Assembly: GCA_964527995.1 (NCBI GenBank)
Contig: CAZGRP010000021.1
Coordinates: 1-64,000 of the forward strand
Direction of reading: 5' to 3'
Source of the DNA: CAZGRP01 sp964527995
Lineage (GTDB): Bacteria > Zhuqueibacterota > Zhuqueibacteria > Oceanimicrobiales > CAZGRP01
DNA length: 64,000 nucleotides
Part shown: positions 45,690-54,025 of the stretch, in pieces
Layout of the letters: each line of letters opens with the position of its first letter
How positions within the stretch are numbered: position 1 is the first letter of the stretch
Position numbers and translations under genes: made by a program
The notes under the pieces: model-generated
The model's database searches: none
The model's input: only the letters and a program-made list of their open reading frames with translations
What the model was told of the DNA's origin: nothing

Positions 45690-47102
45690 GTGCATCTGGC
45701 GTTCTGGCAACAGCAAAAGCAGCACCTCGTGTCTGCACTTCGGGAGAAGGTGGTTGGCAACCGCGAACAGGCGATCTATCGCGAGCTCGTTCAAGAGGAC
45801 CTGCCCGAGTTCTTTCAGGTCTATCTCCGGAACCAGGCTCGGAAGATCTTCCAGGAAGAGCGACCTGTCCGCCTTCGAGCCTCGTCACGGTACGACTTCG
45901 GCGATCCTGATCTCAAGAAAGACCTGATGACGCTTCGAGAGAGGATCATCGCCGGAACCGTCTTCAGCCAGGAAGAACTCACCCGAGTCATTGAAACATC
46001 AATCCACATCCAGTTCGATGTTTTGGTCAGACCACGACAGACGATGGAGGAGATGTTGTTCCGAAATCACTCGGAACGGCAGCGGCAGGACATTATCGTG
46101 ATCGTGCAGGGGTTTGGAGAGGAACGACCCTTCGTGCGCGAACTGCTGGTTGAGCTTCGTTCAAGAGAGGATGACCAGATCACCTCCGAGGAGTTCCATC
46201 GGCTGGCCACGCAGGTAGAAGACCGCATCTATACGATCAAACCGATCTCAACGTTTCTCCAGGAGTTGACCAGCTATTTGCAATTCGAGAAAAAGGTAAC
46301 CAGCATCGAACGCAACACCGTCAGTGGTGCCATGGTTGTGGGCATGCTGAAAGAGCGGCGGCTAAACGATCTGGCAGCCAGTCTGGAATCGGAGGCCGAA
46401 ACCAAGAACGAATGGCCTCTGAACGAAATTGAGGCGGCTCTTGAAGGCGTGCTGTTGACTCGCGGCCTGGAAATGGTTGAGCAGAAGAAGGAGACCGAGG
46501 AAGAGTTGCTGGATGAAATCGTGCTCGAGTCGTCCGCTGAAGAGGAACAAGAGCCGTTGTCGGTGGACTTCAAGCCCAACGATCTGCCCGAGGAGTTTGC
46601 GCCGGTGAACACGGTCGAGGAGCCGGAAGGCGATGCGTCACAGCAACCTACCATCCAGGAGCCGCATATCGATTTTGCTGAGGAGAAAACGCCCACAACG
46701 TCGGCCCCCGCGGCCGCACCAACCTCGAGTGACGCCGCCGCAGCTTCTCAGATGGAAACGCAGAAGCCAAAGCCACAGTCGACCATTCTTTTTTCAGACG
46801 ACGAAGAACCGCTGGTCATCGATCGCCAGACCATCGAACAGCAGCCGCCTGGACCCTATCCAGCGCTGCACACCTTGATTGATGCCCGCAGCCGCAAGAT
46901 GATCATGAAAAAAATCTTCCGCAAGAACAAGGAAGAGTATGTGGCCTTCGTGGAAAAGCTGGAACGGGTGGAAAGCTGGAAAGAGGCCAAGGCCTTGATC
47001 GACCTCGAGCTGCACCGCCGTGGCATCAGCCCGTATTCCAAAGAGGCGGTCCGGCTCGGAGACATCCTGTTCAGTCGTTATTTTTCACGCACCCACCGCT
47101 GA
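45690..47102 (+). CDS. Uncharacterised 470-residue protein downstream of gyrA
   Basis: I do not recognise this protein. It is soluble, with no signal or membrane helix. It has a helical N-terminal part of about 290 residues ('LAFWQQQKQHLVSALREKVV', 'YRELVQEDLPEFFQVYLRN', 'IYTIKPISTFLQELTSYL'). A long acidic Glu/Asp/Pro/Ala/Thr-rich linker follows (about 290-400). A compact helical C-terminal domain of about 70 residues ends in 'GDILFSRYFSRTHR'. The GTG at 45690 has AGGGGAG 7 bases upstream and is 61 bases after gyrA; an earlier start inside gyrA is less likely. It ends 3 bases from the convergent patatin gene with no terminator seen. Confidence 0.7.
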   Translation: MHLAFWQQQKQHLVSALREKVVGNREQAIYRELVQEDLPEFFQVYLRNQARKIFQEERPVRLRASSRYDFGDPDLKKDLMTLRERIIAGTVFSQEELTRVIETSIHIQFDVLVRPRQTMEEMLFRNHSERQRQDIIVIVQGFGEERPFVRELLVELRSREDDQITSEEFHRLATQVEDRIYTIKPISTFLQELTSYLQFEKKVTSIERNTVSGAMVVGMLKERRLNDLAASLESEAETKNEWPLNEIEAALEGVLLTRGLEMVEQKKETEEELLDEIVLESSAEEEQEPLSVDFKPNDLPEEFAPVNTVEEPEGDASQQPTIQEPHIDFAEEKTPTTSAPAAAPTSSDAAAASQMETQKPKPQSTILFSDDEEPLVIDRQTIEQQPPGPYPALHTLIDARSRKMIMKKIFRKNKEEYVAFVEKLERVESWKEAKALIDLELHRRGISPYSKEAVRLGDILFSRYFSRTHR

Positions 47103-47105
47103 TCG

Positions 47106-49790
47106 TCAGAATTTGAATCCGACCGACAGGTAGACCCGTTTTTTCCCACTGCTGATGCGGCCTGCCGACAGGCTGATGGGGCCGATCAGCGTGTCCCAGG
47201 CGATCCGTACTCCCACAGCACGTTGGAGATCACGAGAGCGGGCGGTCTTGCGAGTTTTCCAAACCCCGCCGAGATCGAAGCGGACGCCGACGTAAGGTTT
47301 CAACAACCACGAGCTGGGAATTCGGAAACGATAACCCAGGCTACCTACCACAAAGTGGCGTCCGATCCACTCTCCATACGAAAGACCGTAAAACAGCTCC
47401 TCACCGCCGACTCGGAACTGCTCTGAAAAGGGAGTTGTTTGATCGGCGCTGCCCCACGTGAACCGGGCCATGAAGGTGTGGTGCTGCCTGAAGGTGCGGT
47501 AGGCCTCGACTGAAGCGAAGACTTTTGCAAAGGACTGCTCGCTTCCGAGCAATCTACCGGATGTCTCATAGTAGAAACGGACGAGACGGCCACGGTTCGG
47601 GAACGGCATCTGATCGCGATCATCGACCACGGACCGCAGGGTGAGGCTAGCGATGCGGTGAGTTCCCGAGTCATACCCGTCGCCCTGCAGCCGATGGATC
47701 GCCACTCGTTCCAGGCGTGCTCCCAATGAGACAGCCCCTAGCCGCCGGATCTGCTGTCCGAGAGAAAAAACAAGGCCGGTCCGTCTTTCCTCGAAAGTGC
47801 CGATCGTTCGGCCGGCAGAGTAGACCGAGTATTCTCCCACCCGATGGTGAAGGTTCACATCAGAAGTCAGGTAGGTTTCGAAAAGGCGGTCCATTCGAAA
47901 CCTGATGGAGTAAAGCTGGTCGAGTTCTCCGTAGCTGGCGTGGGCAACCAGGTTCGCTCCCGTGCCGAAGAGGTTGTCGTTCCCCACCTCGAGAAAAGTC
48001 TGCATCTTTCGCTCTGTGCCGTACCGCAGGCTGAAACGCAGGAACGTTGGCCTCTTCTCGCGGAGTTTGATGTGAACGACCGGCCCCTTCGGGGAAGGAG
48101 ACAGGCTGAGCTGGACCCGGTCGAACAGCCCGGTACTGTAGATCTGGCGAATTCCACGGTTGGCGTCCTGAATATTGAAGATGTCGCCCGGTTTCAGAGG
48201 GAATTCCCTCAGGATCACGTAGTCTTGCGTCCGAGCATTTCCTTCCAGCTCGATTTTGTCAATGTGGCCCTCCTCGATCTCGATGGAAAGCAAGCCGACC
48301 GTGCGATCAAAGCGAACTTGCTTCACCCGAGCCAGGGAGTAGCCCTGGGCGGCGTAGAGTTGGGTGATGCGGCGCAGATCGTCGCGCCCGTGCCTCAGGT
48401 TGAGGACACGCCCGGGTTTTGTCGTCATCGTGGACAAGAGTGCAGTGTCCCGGAGTGCGGTGTTGCCTTGGATCTGAATTCTCCGGAGCACGGGGTTTGG
48501 CTGGAGGTGGTAATGCAGGAGATAGCCATCCTCTTGCCGAATCAAAGTCGCCGAAACATCCTGAAAAAAGCCGGTCTGGTACAAGCCGCGGAGATTGCTA
48601 CGGAGTTCGCCGAAACGGTAGCGGCCCGGTGTCAGAAGCTTCGAGGTTGTACTGGCGGCACCGTCGGCGCTCAGCGGCGGCGTGTCTGTTTCCACCCGGG
48701 TGATCAGGACGGCGGCGGAGTCGACTGCGGATAGAGAGGCCTTGCGGATCAGTGCACGGAGACGAGGCAGTGCCTGAAGAGCAGCCTCCTTGCCCAAGGC
48801 CCGAAGCGAGTCGAGGTCGTTGAAATCGGTTGCACTGCGGTGATCATCAGGGATGCGGATGACCAGATCGGCGCTGGCCTGCAGTCTGCGTTTCTGCGGC
48901 CGCATCATGATCGTGATGACCTGATCGGCCACCTCCCACGGGGTTTTGATTTGATCGCGGCTGCGTAGCTTGGAGCTGGCGTCGATGGCCACCACGATAT
49001 CCGCGCCCATTTCCCGCACCACATCTACCGGCAGATTGTCGACCAGGCCCCCATCGACAAGAAGATGGCCGTCTCTTACCACCGGAGAGAAAAGCAGGGG
49101 CACGGCTGCCGAAGCCAACATCGCCTCGGCCAGATCACCCTGCGACAGAACGACTTTTTCGCCGGTGATCAGATCGGTGGCAACTGCACGATAGGGGATG
49201 GCCAGACGGTCGAAGTCGAGACCTGCGGCATAGTTCGCCTGCAGCGTCAAATCGGTAAGGATCTCCGCCAGGCGCTGGCCGGGTGTAAAGGCGTGTGGAA
49301 GATGAGGCTTCAGCCCCTCCAAACGCACCTGAAGAAGAACCCTGTCACGCTCTTGCTTCTGCCCCAGGAAAAGAGCCGTACGTGGTGGCCTGTCTTTCGT
49401 CAGCCGATCCCACTCAACTCTCTTGGCAAAATCCCAAATCTCCTCCGCGGAAAAACCGGCCGCATAGAGACCCCCTACGACGCTGCCCAGACTGGTGCCA
49501 GCGACGAAATCGACCGGGATTCCGTTCTGCTCCAGGATTTCGAGCACACCGATTTGCGCAAGAGAGCGGGCTCCACCGCCACTGAGGGCCAGGCCAATCT
49601 TGGGTCGCTTCAGTGTCCGGTAGGGCAGCAGCACCCTGGGCGGCTGTACGATGCCGTCGACCGGGAGAGTGAGTTGGATGGTATCGGGAAGGGCTTGAGA
49701 CTGAGCCCGGAGAGCCATAGAGAAGGTGTGAGAAAGAAGGAGAACAAATGCAACCGTAAGGCGGCCAGCTCTCATAGCGAAGGTACTCAC
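47106..49790 (-). CDS. Patatin-POTRA-beta-barrel outer-membrane protein (type Vd-like phospholipase)
   Basis: 894 residues: a signal peptide (about 7-30), then a patatin-like phospholipase domain (about 65-300). That domain has oxyanion-loop 'SGGGARSLAQIG', nucleophile Ser100 in GTSLG, and catalytic Asp246 in 'VDGGLVDNLPV'. About three POTRA-like modules follow (about 380-605, e.g. 'IQIQGNTALRDTALLSTM', 'IELEGNARTQDYVILREFPL'). A C-terminal BamA-like barrel (about 610-894) ends in aromatic 'YLSVGFKF'. The passenger is probably carried to the surface or periplasm by the barrel. PlpD, the type example, has a single POTRA, so this is a longer form. ATG at 49775 is an alternative start to the GTG used. 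Confidence 0.88.
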   Translation of the reverse strand: MSTFAMRAGRLTVAFVLLLSHTFSMALRAQSQALPDTIQLTLPVDGIVQPPRVLLPYRTLKRPKIGLALSGGGARSLAQIGVLEILEQNGIPVDFVAGTSLGSVVGGLYAAGFSAEEIWDFAKRVEWDRLTKDRPPRTALFLGQKQERDRVLLQVRLEGLKPHLPHAFTPGQRLAEILTDLTLQANYAAGLDFDRLAIPYRAVATDLITGEKVVLSQGDLAEAMLASAAVPLLFSPVVRDGHLLVDGGLVDNLPVDVVREMGADIVVAIDASSKLRSRDQIKTPWEVADQVITIMMRPQKRRLQASADLVIRIPDDHRSATDFNDLDSLRALGKEAALQALPRLRALIRKASLSAVDSAAVLITRVETDTPPLSADGAASTTSKLLTPGRYRFGELRSNLRGLYQTGFFQDVSATLIRQEDGYLLHYHLQPNPVLRRIQIQGNTALRDTALLSTMTTKPGRVLNLRHGRDDLRRITQLYAAQGYSLARVKQVRFDRTVGLLSIEIEEGHIDKIELEGNARTQDYVILREFPLKPGDIFNIQDANRGIRQIYSTGLFDRVQLSLSPSPKGPVVHIKLREKRPTFLRFSLRYGTERKMQTFLEVGNDNLFGTGANLVAHASYGELDQLYSIRFRMDRLFETYLTSDVNLHHRVGEYSVYSAGRTIGTFEERRTGLVFSLGQQIRRLGAVSLGARLERVAIHRLQGDGYDSGTHRIASLTLRSVVDDRDQMPFPNRGRLVRFYYETSGRLLGSEQSFAKVFASVEAYRTFRQHHTFMARFTWGSADQTTPFSEQFRVGGEELFYGLSYGEWIGRHFVVGSLGYRFRIPSSWLLKPYVGVRFDLGGVWKTRKTARSRDLQRAVGVRIAWDTLIGPISLSAGRISSGKKRVYLSVGFKF

Positions 49791-49838
49791 TCTAATTCAT
49801 TCTTTCCAGAGGCGGCGTCATCCGGGAGGCGTCGCTGA

Positions 49839-49867
49839 TTGACTTTGCCTCCAAAAGTTTGTAAGTT
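49839..49867 (+). promoter_or_regulatory. Candidate promoter for bioY and the recycling gene run
   Basis: TTGACT (49839-49844), 17 bases, TAAGTT (49862-49867), about 85 bases before the preferred bioY ATG. It lies in the 160-base divergent gap with the patatin gene. Confidence 0.55.
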
Positions 49868-49873
49868 TTCGTG

Positions 49874-49952
49874 GCATGGCCCTGGGCTACCGACTGTCCG
49901 CGCCGGAAGCAAGGCTGGACAGGCAGCAACGGACCTGCGTGGTGAGGTGTGC
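49874..49952 (+). ncRNA. Structured 5' leader of bioY (no known riboswitch class recognised)
   Basis: The predicted leader contains CTGTCC pairing with GGACAG (the 6-base arms lie in 49895-49923), an inner GCC/GGC pair closing a GGAAGCAA loop, and an outer CCG/CGG pair. A second stem (CAGG/CCTG) runs toward the GAGGT ribosome-binding site. It contains GGAA and AGCA motifs seen in SRP RNA but in the wrong order, so I do not call it SRP RNA. Possible regulatory leader or chance. Confidence 0.3.
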
Positions 49953-50624
49953 ATGACCTCTCAAGTCAACGCCTATCGAGAGATGAAGTTTCAATCCCTT
50001 CGCCAAAGAAAGCCGCAGGACGAGGCGACCGTCCCACCGCTCAAAGACGCAAGCACGCGGCTGCGGTTATGGATCCTCGCGGCCCTGTTTGCATCCCTGA
50101 CCGCGGTCGGCGCCTGGTTGAAGGTGCCGCTGCCCACGGGCGTGCCGCTGTCGCTGCAGACTTTTTTTGTGCTGCTCGCCGGCGGCGTTCTGGGAGCGCG
50201 CTATGGCGCCCTCAGCCAGTTGCTCTATCTTGCCACGGGCCTGCTCGGTGCGCCCGTTTTTGCAGAGGGCGGAGGGCTGGCCTATATCGTCAGGCCGACC
50301 TTTGGCTATCTTCTCAGCTACCCGGCAGCGGCCCTGATCGTCGGCCTGCTGGTGCAGCGGCTCAGCTCATCCGCGCCGAAGTTTTGGGCGTTCGCGCTAG
50401 CCAATGGTACAGCCGCCGTGGCGGTTCTCTTGTTTGGAGTCGGCTACCTGTATGTACACCTTCGCTACTTCGCGGCCTCGCCGTTGCCCCTGAAGGGCGT
50501 GCTATGGGCGGGTGCCATCGTTTTCCTACCCGGCGAGTTGCTCAAGGTCCTGCTTGCCGCGGAGCTCCAGGTTCGGCTGCGGCCCGCTCTCGCCAGGCAG
50601 GTCGGCGGCATAGTCCGGTTTTGA
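49953..50624 (+). CDS. bioY: BioY-type biotin transporter substrate-binding component
   Basis: 223 residues from the ATG at 49953 (GAGGT 4 bases upstream). After about 35 polar residues come six membrane helices with the BioY pattern: 'GAWLKVPLPTGVPLSLQTFF', 'GGVLGARYGALSQLLYLATG', 'GLLGAPVFAEGGGLAYIVRP' and 'FGYLLSYPAAALIVG'. BioY captures biotin, alone or as the S component of an ECF transporter. No BioM/BioN or other ECF genes are next to it. It is first in a run of amino-sugar genes with no evident link to biotin. Confidence 0.9.
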   Translation: MTSQVNAYREMKFQSLRQRKPQDEATVPPLKDASTRLRLWILAALFASLTAVGAWLKVPLPTGVPLSLQTFFVLLAGGVLGARYGALSQLLYLATGLLGAPVFAEGGGLAYIVRPTFGYLLSYPAAALIVGLLVQRLSSSAPKFWAFALANGTAAVAVLLFGVGYLYVHLRYFAASPLPLKGVLWAGAIVFLPGELLKVLLAAELQVRLRPALARQVGGIVRF

Positions 50625-50691
50625 ATCGTGGCTTGCTGCGGCTGGCGGCGCCGTGGCGAGCGACACAGACGACATGGACGACGACCCCATC

Positions 50692-51702
50692 ATGAAAACA
50701 GGGATCAGCTATTTCGGCAATCGCAACCCCCGGCACTTCGTCGAGGACCTCGAAGAGATCCTCCGGCACAACTGCAATTTCATTCTTCTGACTTTCTCTG
50801 AGAATGACCAGGAGTACTACCTCGACACGGTCGCCGAGCTGGTCGAACTCGCCAAAGGGGTAAACCTGGAAGTCTACCTGGACCCGTGGGGCGTCGGACG
50901 TGTGTTCGGTGGGGAGGCTTACTCGAGTTTCGCGTTGAAAAACCTCCACACCTTGCAGAAACGTCAAGACGGCTCCGCAGCTCCTGCCTGCTGCATGAAT
51001 CACCCCGACTTTCGGGAATTCATGCTGCGCTGGATCGATGATGCAGTGGCCATCGGGGCGGACGTTCTTTTCTGGGATGAACCCCATTTTTACATCGACT
51101 GGCAGGCTGACGATCCGGTCGGTAACTGGACTTGTCGCTGCGACGCCTGCCGCCGGCGGTACCGCCAGGAGAGGGGCGAGGAATTGCCGGAGGTGTTCGA
51201 TTCCCGCATTGCCACCTTCCGGGAAGACGTCATCGTTGACTTTCTAACCGCTCTGTGCAGCTATACGAAGCAGAAAGGCGCTCGCAATGCGATTTGCCTG
51301 CTGCCGTTCCCGGAGGAAACCTACAGCGTGGTGAACTGGGAGCGCGTCGCTTCGATATCAGCCCTCGACATTTTCGGCACCGATCCATACTGGTTGTTCT
51401 TCAACCGCCGGGTCCAGCCGTTTGTTGCCGAACGTGCCAGAGCTGTGGTCGAGCTGTCTCGGAAACATGGCAAGGAGCCGCAGATCTGGATCCAGAACTT
51501 CAGAGTGCCGGCGGGCCGGGAAGAAGAGATCCGTGAGGCCATCGCCGTTTCCTATGCCGAGGGCGTGCGAAACTTCGCTGCCTGGAGCTTTTATGGCAGC
51601 GCTTACATGTCGTGGGTCCGTAGTGACGACCCCGAAAAAGTTTGGGATATTCTGGGCGAAGTGTATGGAGAACTGCAGCGTGGCGAATGGGAAGGGCCGT
51701 GA
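50692..51702 (+). CDS. Uncharacterised TIM-barrel, glycoside-hydrolase-like protein
   Basis: 336 residues from the ATG at 50692 ('MKTGISYFGNRNPRHFVEDL'). The pattern of short strands ending in acidic or aromatic residues ('NFILLTFSEND', 'VLFWDEPHFYID', 'LDIFGTDPYWLF', 'EPQIWIQNFRV', 'NFAAWSFYGS') suggests a TIM barrel of the glycosidase kind. A 'TCRCDACRRRYRQERG' Cys cluster matches the zinc-knuckle-like insert seen in several putative hydrolase families. No signal peptide, so it would act in the cytoplasm. It overlaps the next kinase gene by 23 bases, and lies among amino-sugar recycling genes. No exact function can be given. An upstream GTG at 50653 is possible; ribosome-binding sites are poor. 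Confidence 0.7.
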   Translation: MKTGISYFGNRNPRHFVEDLEEILRHNCNFILLTFSENDQEYYLDTVAELVELAKGVNLEVYLDPWGVGRVFGGEAYSSFALKNLHTLQKRQDGSAAPACCMNHPDFREFMLRWIDDAVAIGADVLFWDEPHFYIDWQADDPVGNWTCRCDACRRRYRQERGEELPEVFDSRIATFREDVIVDFLTALCSYTKQKGARNAICLLPFPEETYSVVNWERVASISALDIFGTDPYWLFFNRRVQPFVAERARAVVELSRKHGKEPQIWIQNFRVPAGREEEIREAIAVSYAEGVRNFAAWSFYGSAYMSWVRSDDPEKVWDILGEVYGELQRGEWEGP

Positions 51703-52693
51703 AGGGTATGTCATCGGACTCGACGGTGGCGGGACGACGACGCACGGTTGCATCGCGACCCTCGACGGCCGCATCAAAGCCTGGGCCACCGGAGGTCCAT
51801 CCAACTACCAGGTTCTGGGAGCAGCGGGTGTTCGGGCTGCCGTTGAACCTCTGGTTTCTGAACTCGTGCGCGCGGCTTCGATCCATCGCCAGGCTGTTGC
51901 GCGAGCGGTTTTCGCCCTTTCGGGCTGCGGCCGGCCAGCGGACCGCATGGACGTCGAACGAGCGTTGGCGGCTGAACCGCGTCTGCTGCCGAACATTCGA
52001 GTCGAACATGACGGCACCGCGGCACTCGCCGGTGCTTTTGGCAGCGGTCCAGGAGTAATTCTCATTTCCGGCACCGGAATCATCTGCATCGGACGAGACC
52101 CGGAGGGACGCACAGTACGCTCGGGCGGCTGGGGATATCTGCTGGGTGACGAAGGAAGCGGGTTCTACATCGGCCAGCAAGCCCTGATTGCGGCGCTCAA
52201 GGATTTTGACGGACGAGGGCCCAGGACGGCCTTGCGGCAGGTACTCGAGCGGCATTTTCAGGTGGACCGAATCGACGCGGTGATTTCGATCGTCTACCGC
52301 AGGCCCATGGATCGCGGCGACTTTGCGGCGCTGGCGCCGCTCGTTTTCGATACGGCGCGCGGGGGAGACGCCGTGGCCCAAGCGATCGTCCGTCAGGCCG
52401 GTCTGGAGCAAGGCCGCCTGGTGAAAGCCGTCATCCAGCGCCTGCGCATGACCGGCAAGCGTGTTCGTCTGGCTCTTGTGGGCAACGTCTTCCGTGCCAG
52501 GGAATGGCTGCAGCCCGAAATCGAATCTGTACTCGAGGACAGTGCAGCACCGCTCGAAATCATTGAACCTCGCTTCAGCCCGGCGGTCGGAGCGCTGATT
52601 CTGGCCTACGAAGCGATGGGCATGCACCCGAGCGAAGAGATACTGCGTGCGCTCGAGGAGGGCGACCGGCTGAAGGCGGGTTCGCCGGAGTGA
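51680..52693 (+). CDS. BadF/BadG/BcrA/BcrD-type ATPase, probable N-acetylglucosamine/MurNAc kinase
   Basis: 337 residues from a GTG with GGAG 9 bases upstream, overlapping the TIM-barrel gene. The ASKHA sugar-kinase fold is clear: phosphate-1 'VIGLDGGGTTTHGCIATL', catalytic region 'VEHDGTAALAGAF', phosphate-2 'GVILISGTGIICIGR' and adenosine motif 'GWGYLLGDEGSGFYIGQQAL'. Family members phosphorylate GlcNAc (NAGK) or both GlcNAc and MurNAc (MurK). Next to anmK and with murQ in the window, a role in rescuing cell-wall sugars is likely. Substrate specificity cannot be read. Confidence 0.85.
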   Translation: MANGKGREGYVIGLDGGGTTTHGCIATLDGRIKAWATGGPSNYQVLGAAGVRAAVEPLVSELVRAASIHRQAVARAVFALSGCGRPADRMDVERALAAEPRLLPNIRVEHDGTAALAGAFGSGPGVILISGTGIICIGRDPEGRTVRSGGWGYLLGDEGSGFYIGQQALIAALKDFDGRGPRTALRQVLERHFQVDRIDAVISIVYRRPMDRGDFAALAPLVFDTARGGDAVAQAIVRQAGLEQGRLVKAVIQRLRMTGKRVRLALVGNVFRAREWLQPEIESVLEDSAAPLEIIEPRFSPAVGALILAYEAMGMHPSEEILRALEEGDRLKAGSPE

Positions 52694-52797
52694 GGAAGGA
52701 GAGCGCGGTCCTACCCGTGGCGCGGTGAATCCTGTGGTCCCGTGCGATTGAACACCAATCGGGTTGCAGGTCGCTCGGGGCTTCGAGGGTTCGGCCT

Positions 52798-54003
52798 TTG
52801 CGTGGAACTCAACCCAGACTGCTGGCAGTGGATCGACTAAGACGCATCGTTGAAAAAGAGGAGCGCCTGGCGGTTGGTCTGATGTCGGGAACCTCCGTGG
52901 ATGGTGTCGATGCAGCGCTTGTCAGACTGCGCGGTCATACTGTCCGAGACATCACCCTGGAGTTGGAGGCATTCACGACCCATTCCTATCCGACAGGGCT
53001 CAGGGAATACATCCTGCGGCACTCGAGGTCGGGCTCGGGAAGCGTGGATGGCTTGTGCAGGTTGAACGCGGTGCTCGGTGAACTCTTTGCCGAAGCAGCA
53101 CTGCGCGTGATTCACCAGGCAGGCCGGACGCCTGCGGAGATCGACTTCATTGGCTCCCACGGGCAGACGGTCCACCACCTTCCCGATGAGGCAGAATGGT
53201 TCGGGGTCCCGGGCCGCAGCACGCTTCAATTGGGGGAACCGGCCATCATCGCCAAACGCACCGGCATTGTCACGGTCGCTGATTTTCGACCAGCGGACGT
53301 AGCCCTCGGAGGCCAGGGGGCGCCTCTGGTCCCCTACTTCGACTATGTTGTGTTTCGCTCGGACGAGGAGTCGCGTGGGCTTCTCAATATCGGCGGGATC
53401 GCGAACCTGACGGTCTTGCCGAAAGGCGCAGGCCTTGCTGAGATCTTCGCCTTCGATACGGGTCCTGGAAACATGCTCATCGACGCCTTGGCACAGCGGC
53501 ACTTCGGCAAACCCTTCGACCGCGATGGCAAGATTGCCGGTCGCGGCAAGCCTGATCGTGATCTTCTTGACCGCCTTCTGCAGCATTCGTATTTTGGGCA
53601 GCCACCCCCGAAATCGACCGGCAGGGAGCTTTTCGGCGCCCCGTTTCTGGAGCTATTCCAGCAGGCAGCGCTTTCGGGGGAAGACGCTGTAGCCACGGCG
53701 ACAGCTTTGACGGCTGAATCGATTGCCCGGGCCATCGAGCGATTCGTGGCACCTGACGTCGCCATGGAGAGGCTGATCGTCAGCGGCGGCGGAGCGAGGA
53801 ACCGGTATCTGCTTCAGCTCTTGCGCCGGGCCTTACCGGCGCTGCGGATCGAATCGAGCGACAGCTACGGCGTTCCCGCGGATGCCAAGGAGGCGATGTG
53901 TTTCGCGTTGTTGGCAAACGAAACCCTGGCAGGTCGGCCTGCCAACGTGCCCTCCTGCACCGGTGCCGCGGGTGCGACGATCCTGGGCAAGATCTGTTTG
54001 TAG
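52798..54003 (+). CDS. anmK: Anhydro-N-acetylmuramic acid kinase AnmK
   Basis: 401 residues. Family signature 'VGLMSGTSVDGVDAALV' (26-42), 'FIGSHGQTVHHLP', 'VADFRPADVALGGQGAPLVP', 'LNIGGIANLTVLP', 'FDTGPGNMLID' and 'VSGGGARNRYLL'. It opens the 1,6-anhydro ring and phosphorylates to MurNAc-6-phosphate, the MurQ substrate. The TTG start is chosen because GAGGG lies 8 bases upstream; a GTG at 52828 would shorten it by 10 residues. It follows the kinase by 104 bases with nothing notable between. Confidence 0.95.
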   Translation: MRGTQPRLLAVDRLRRIVEKEERLAVGLMSGTSVDGVDAALVRLRGHTVRDITLELEAFTTHSYPTGLREYILRHSRSGSGSVDGLCRLNAVLGELFAEAALRVIHQAGRTPAEIDFIGSHGQTVHHLPDEAEWFGVPGRSTLQLGEPAIIAKRTGIVTVADFRPADVALGGQGAPLVPYFDYVVFRSDEESRGLLNIGGIANLTVLPKGAGLAEIFAFDTGPGNMLIDALAQRHFGKPFDRDGKIAGRGKPDRDLLDRLLQHSYFGQPPPKSTGRELFGAPFLELFQQAALSGEDAVATATALTAESIARAIERFVAPDVAMERLIVSGGGARNRYLLQLLRRALPALRIESSDSYGVPADAKEAMCFALLANETLAGRPANVPSCTGAAGATILGKICL

Positions 54004-54025
54004 TCAAGACAAAACGGAGGAGAGT

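Noticed and set aside
49880..49945. Possible SRP (4.5S) RNA from GGAA and AGCA motifs before bioY
   Set aside because: The conserved order CAGG-GGAA-AGCAGC of the SRP loop is not reproduced, so the call was dropped to a generic structured leader.
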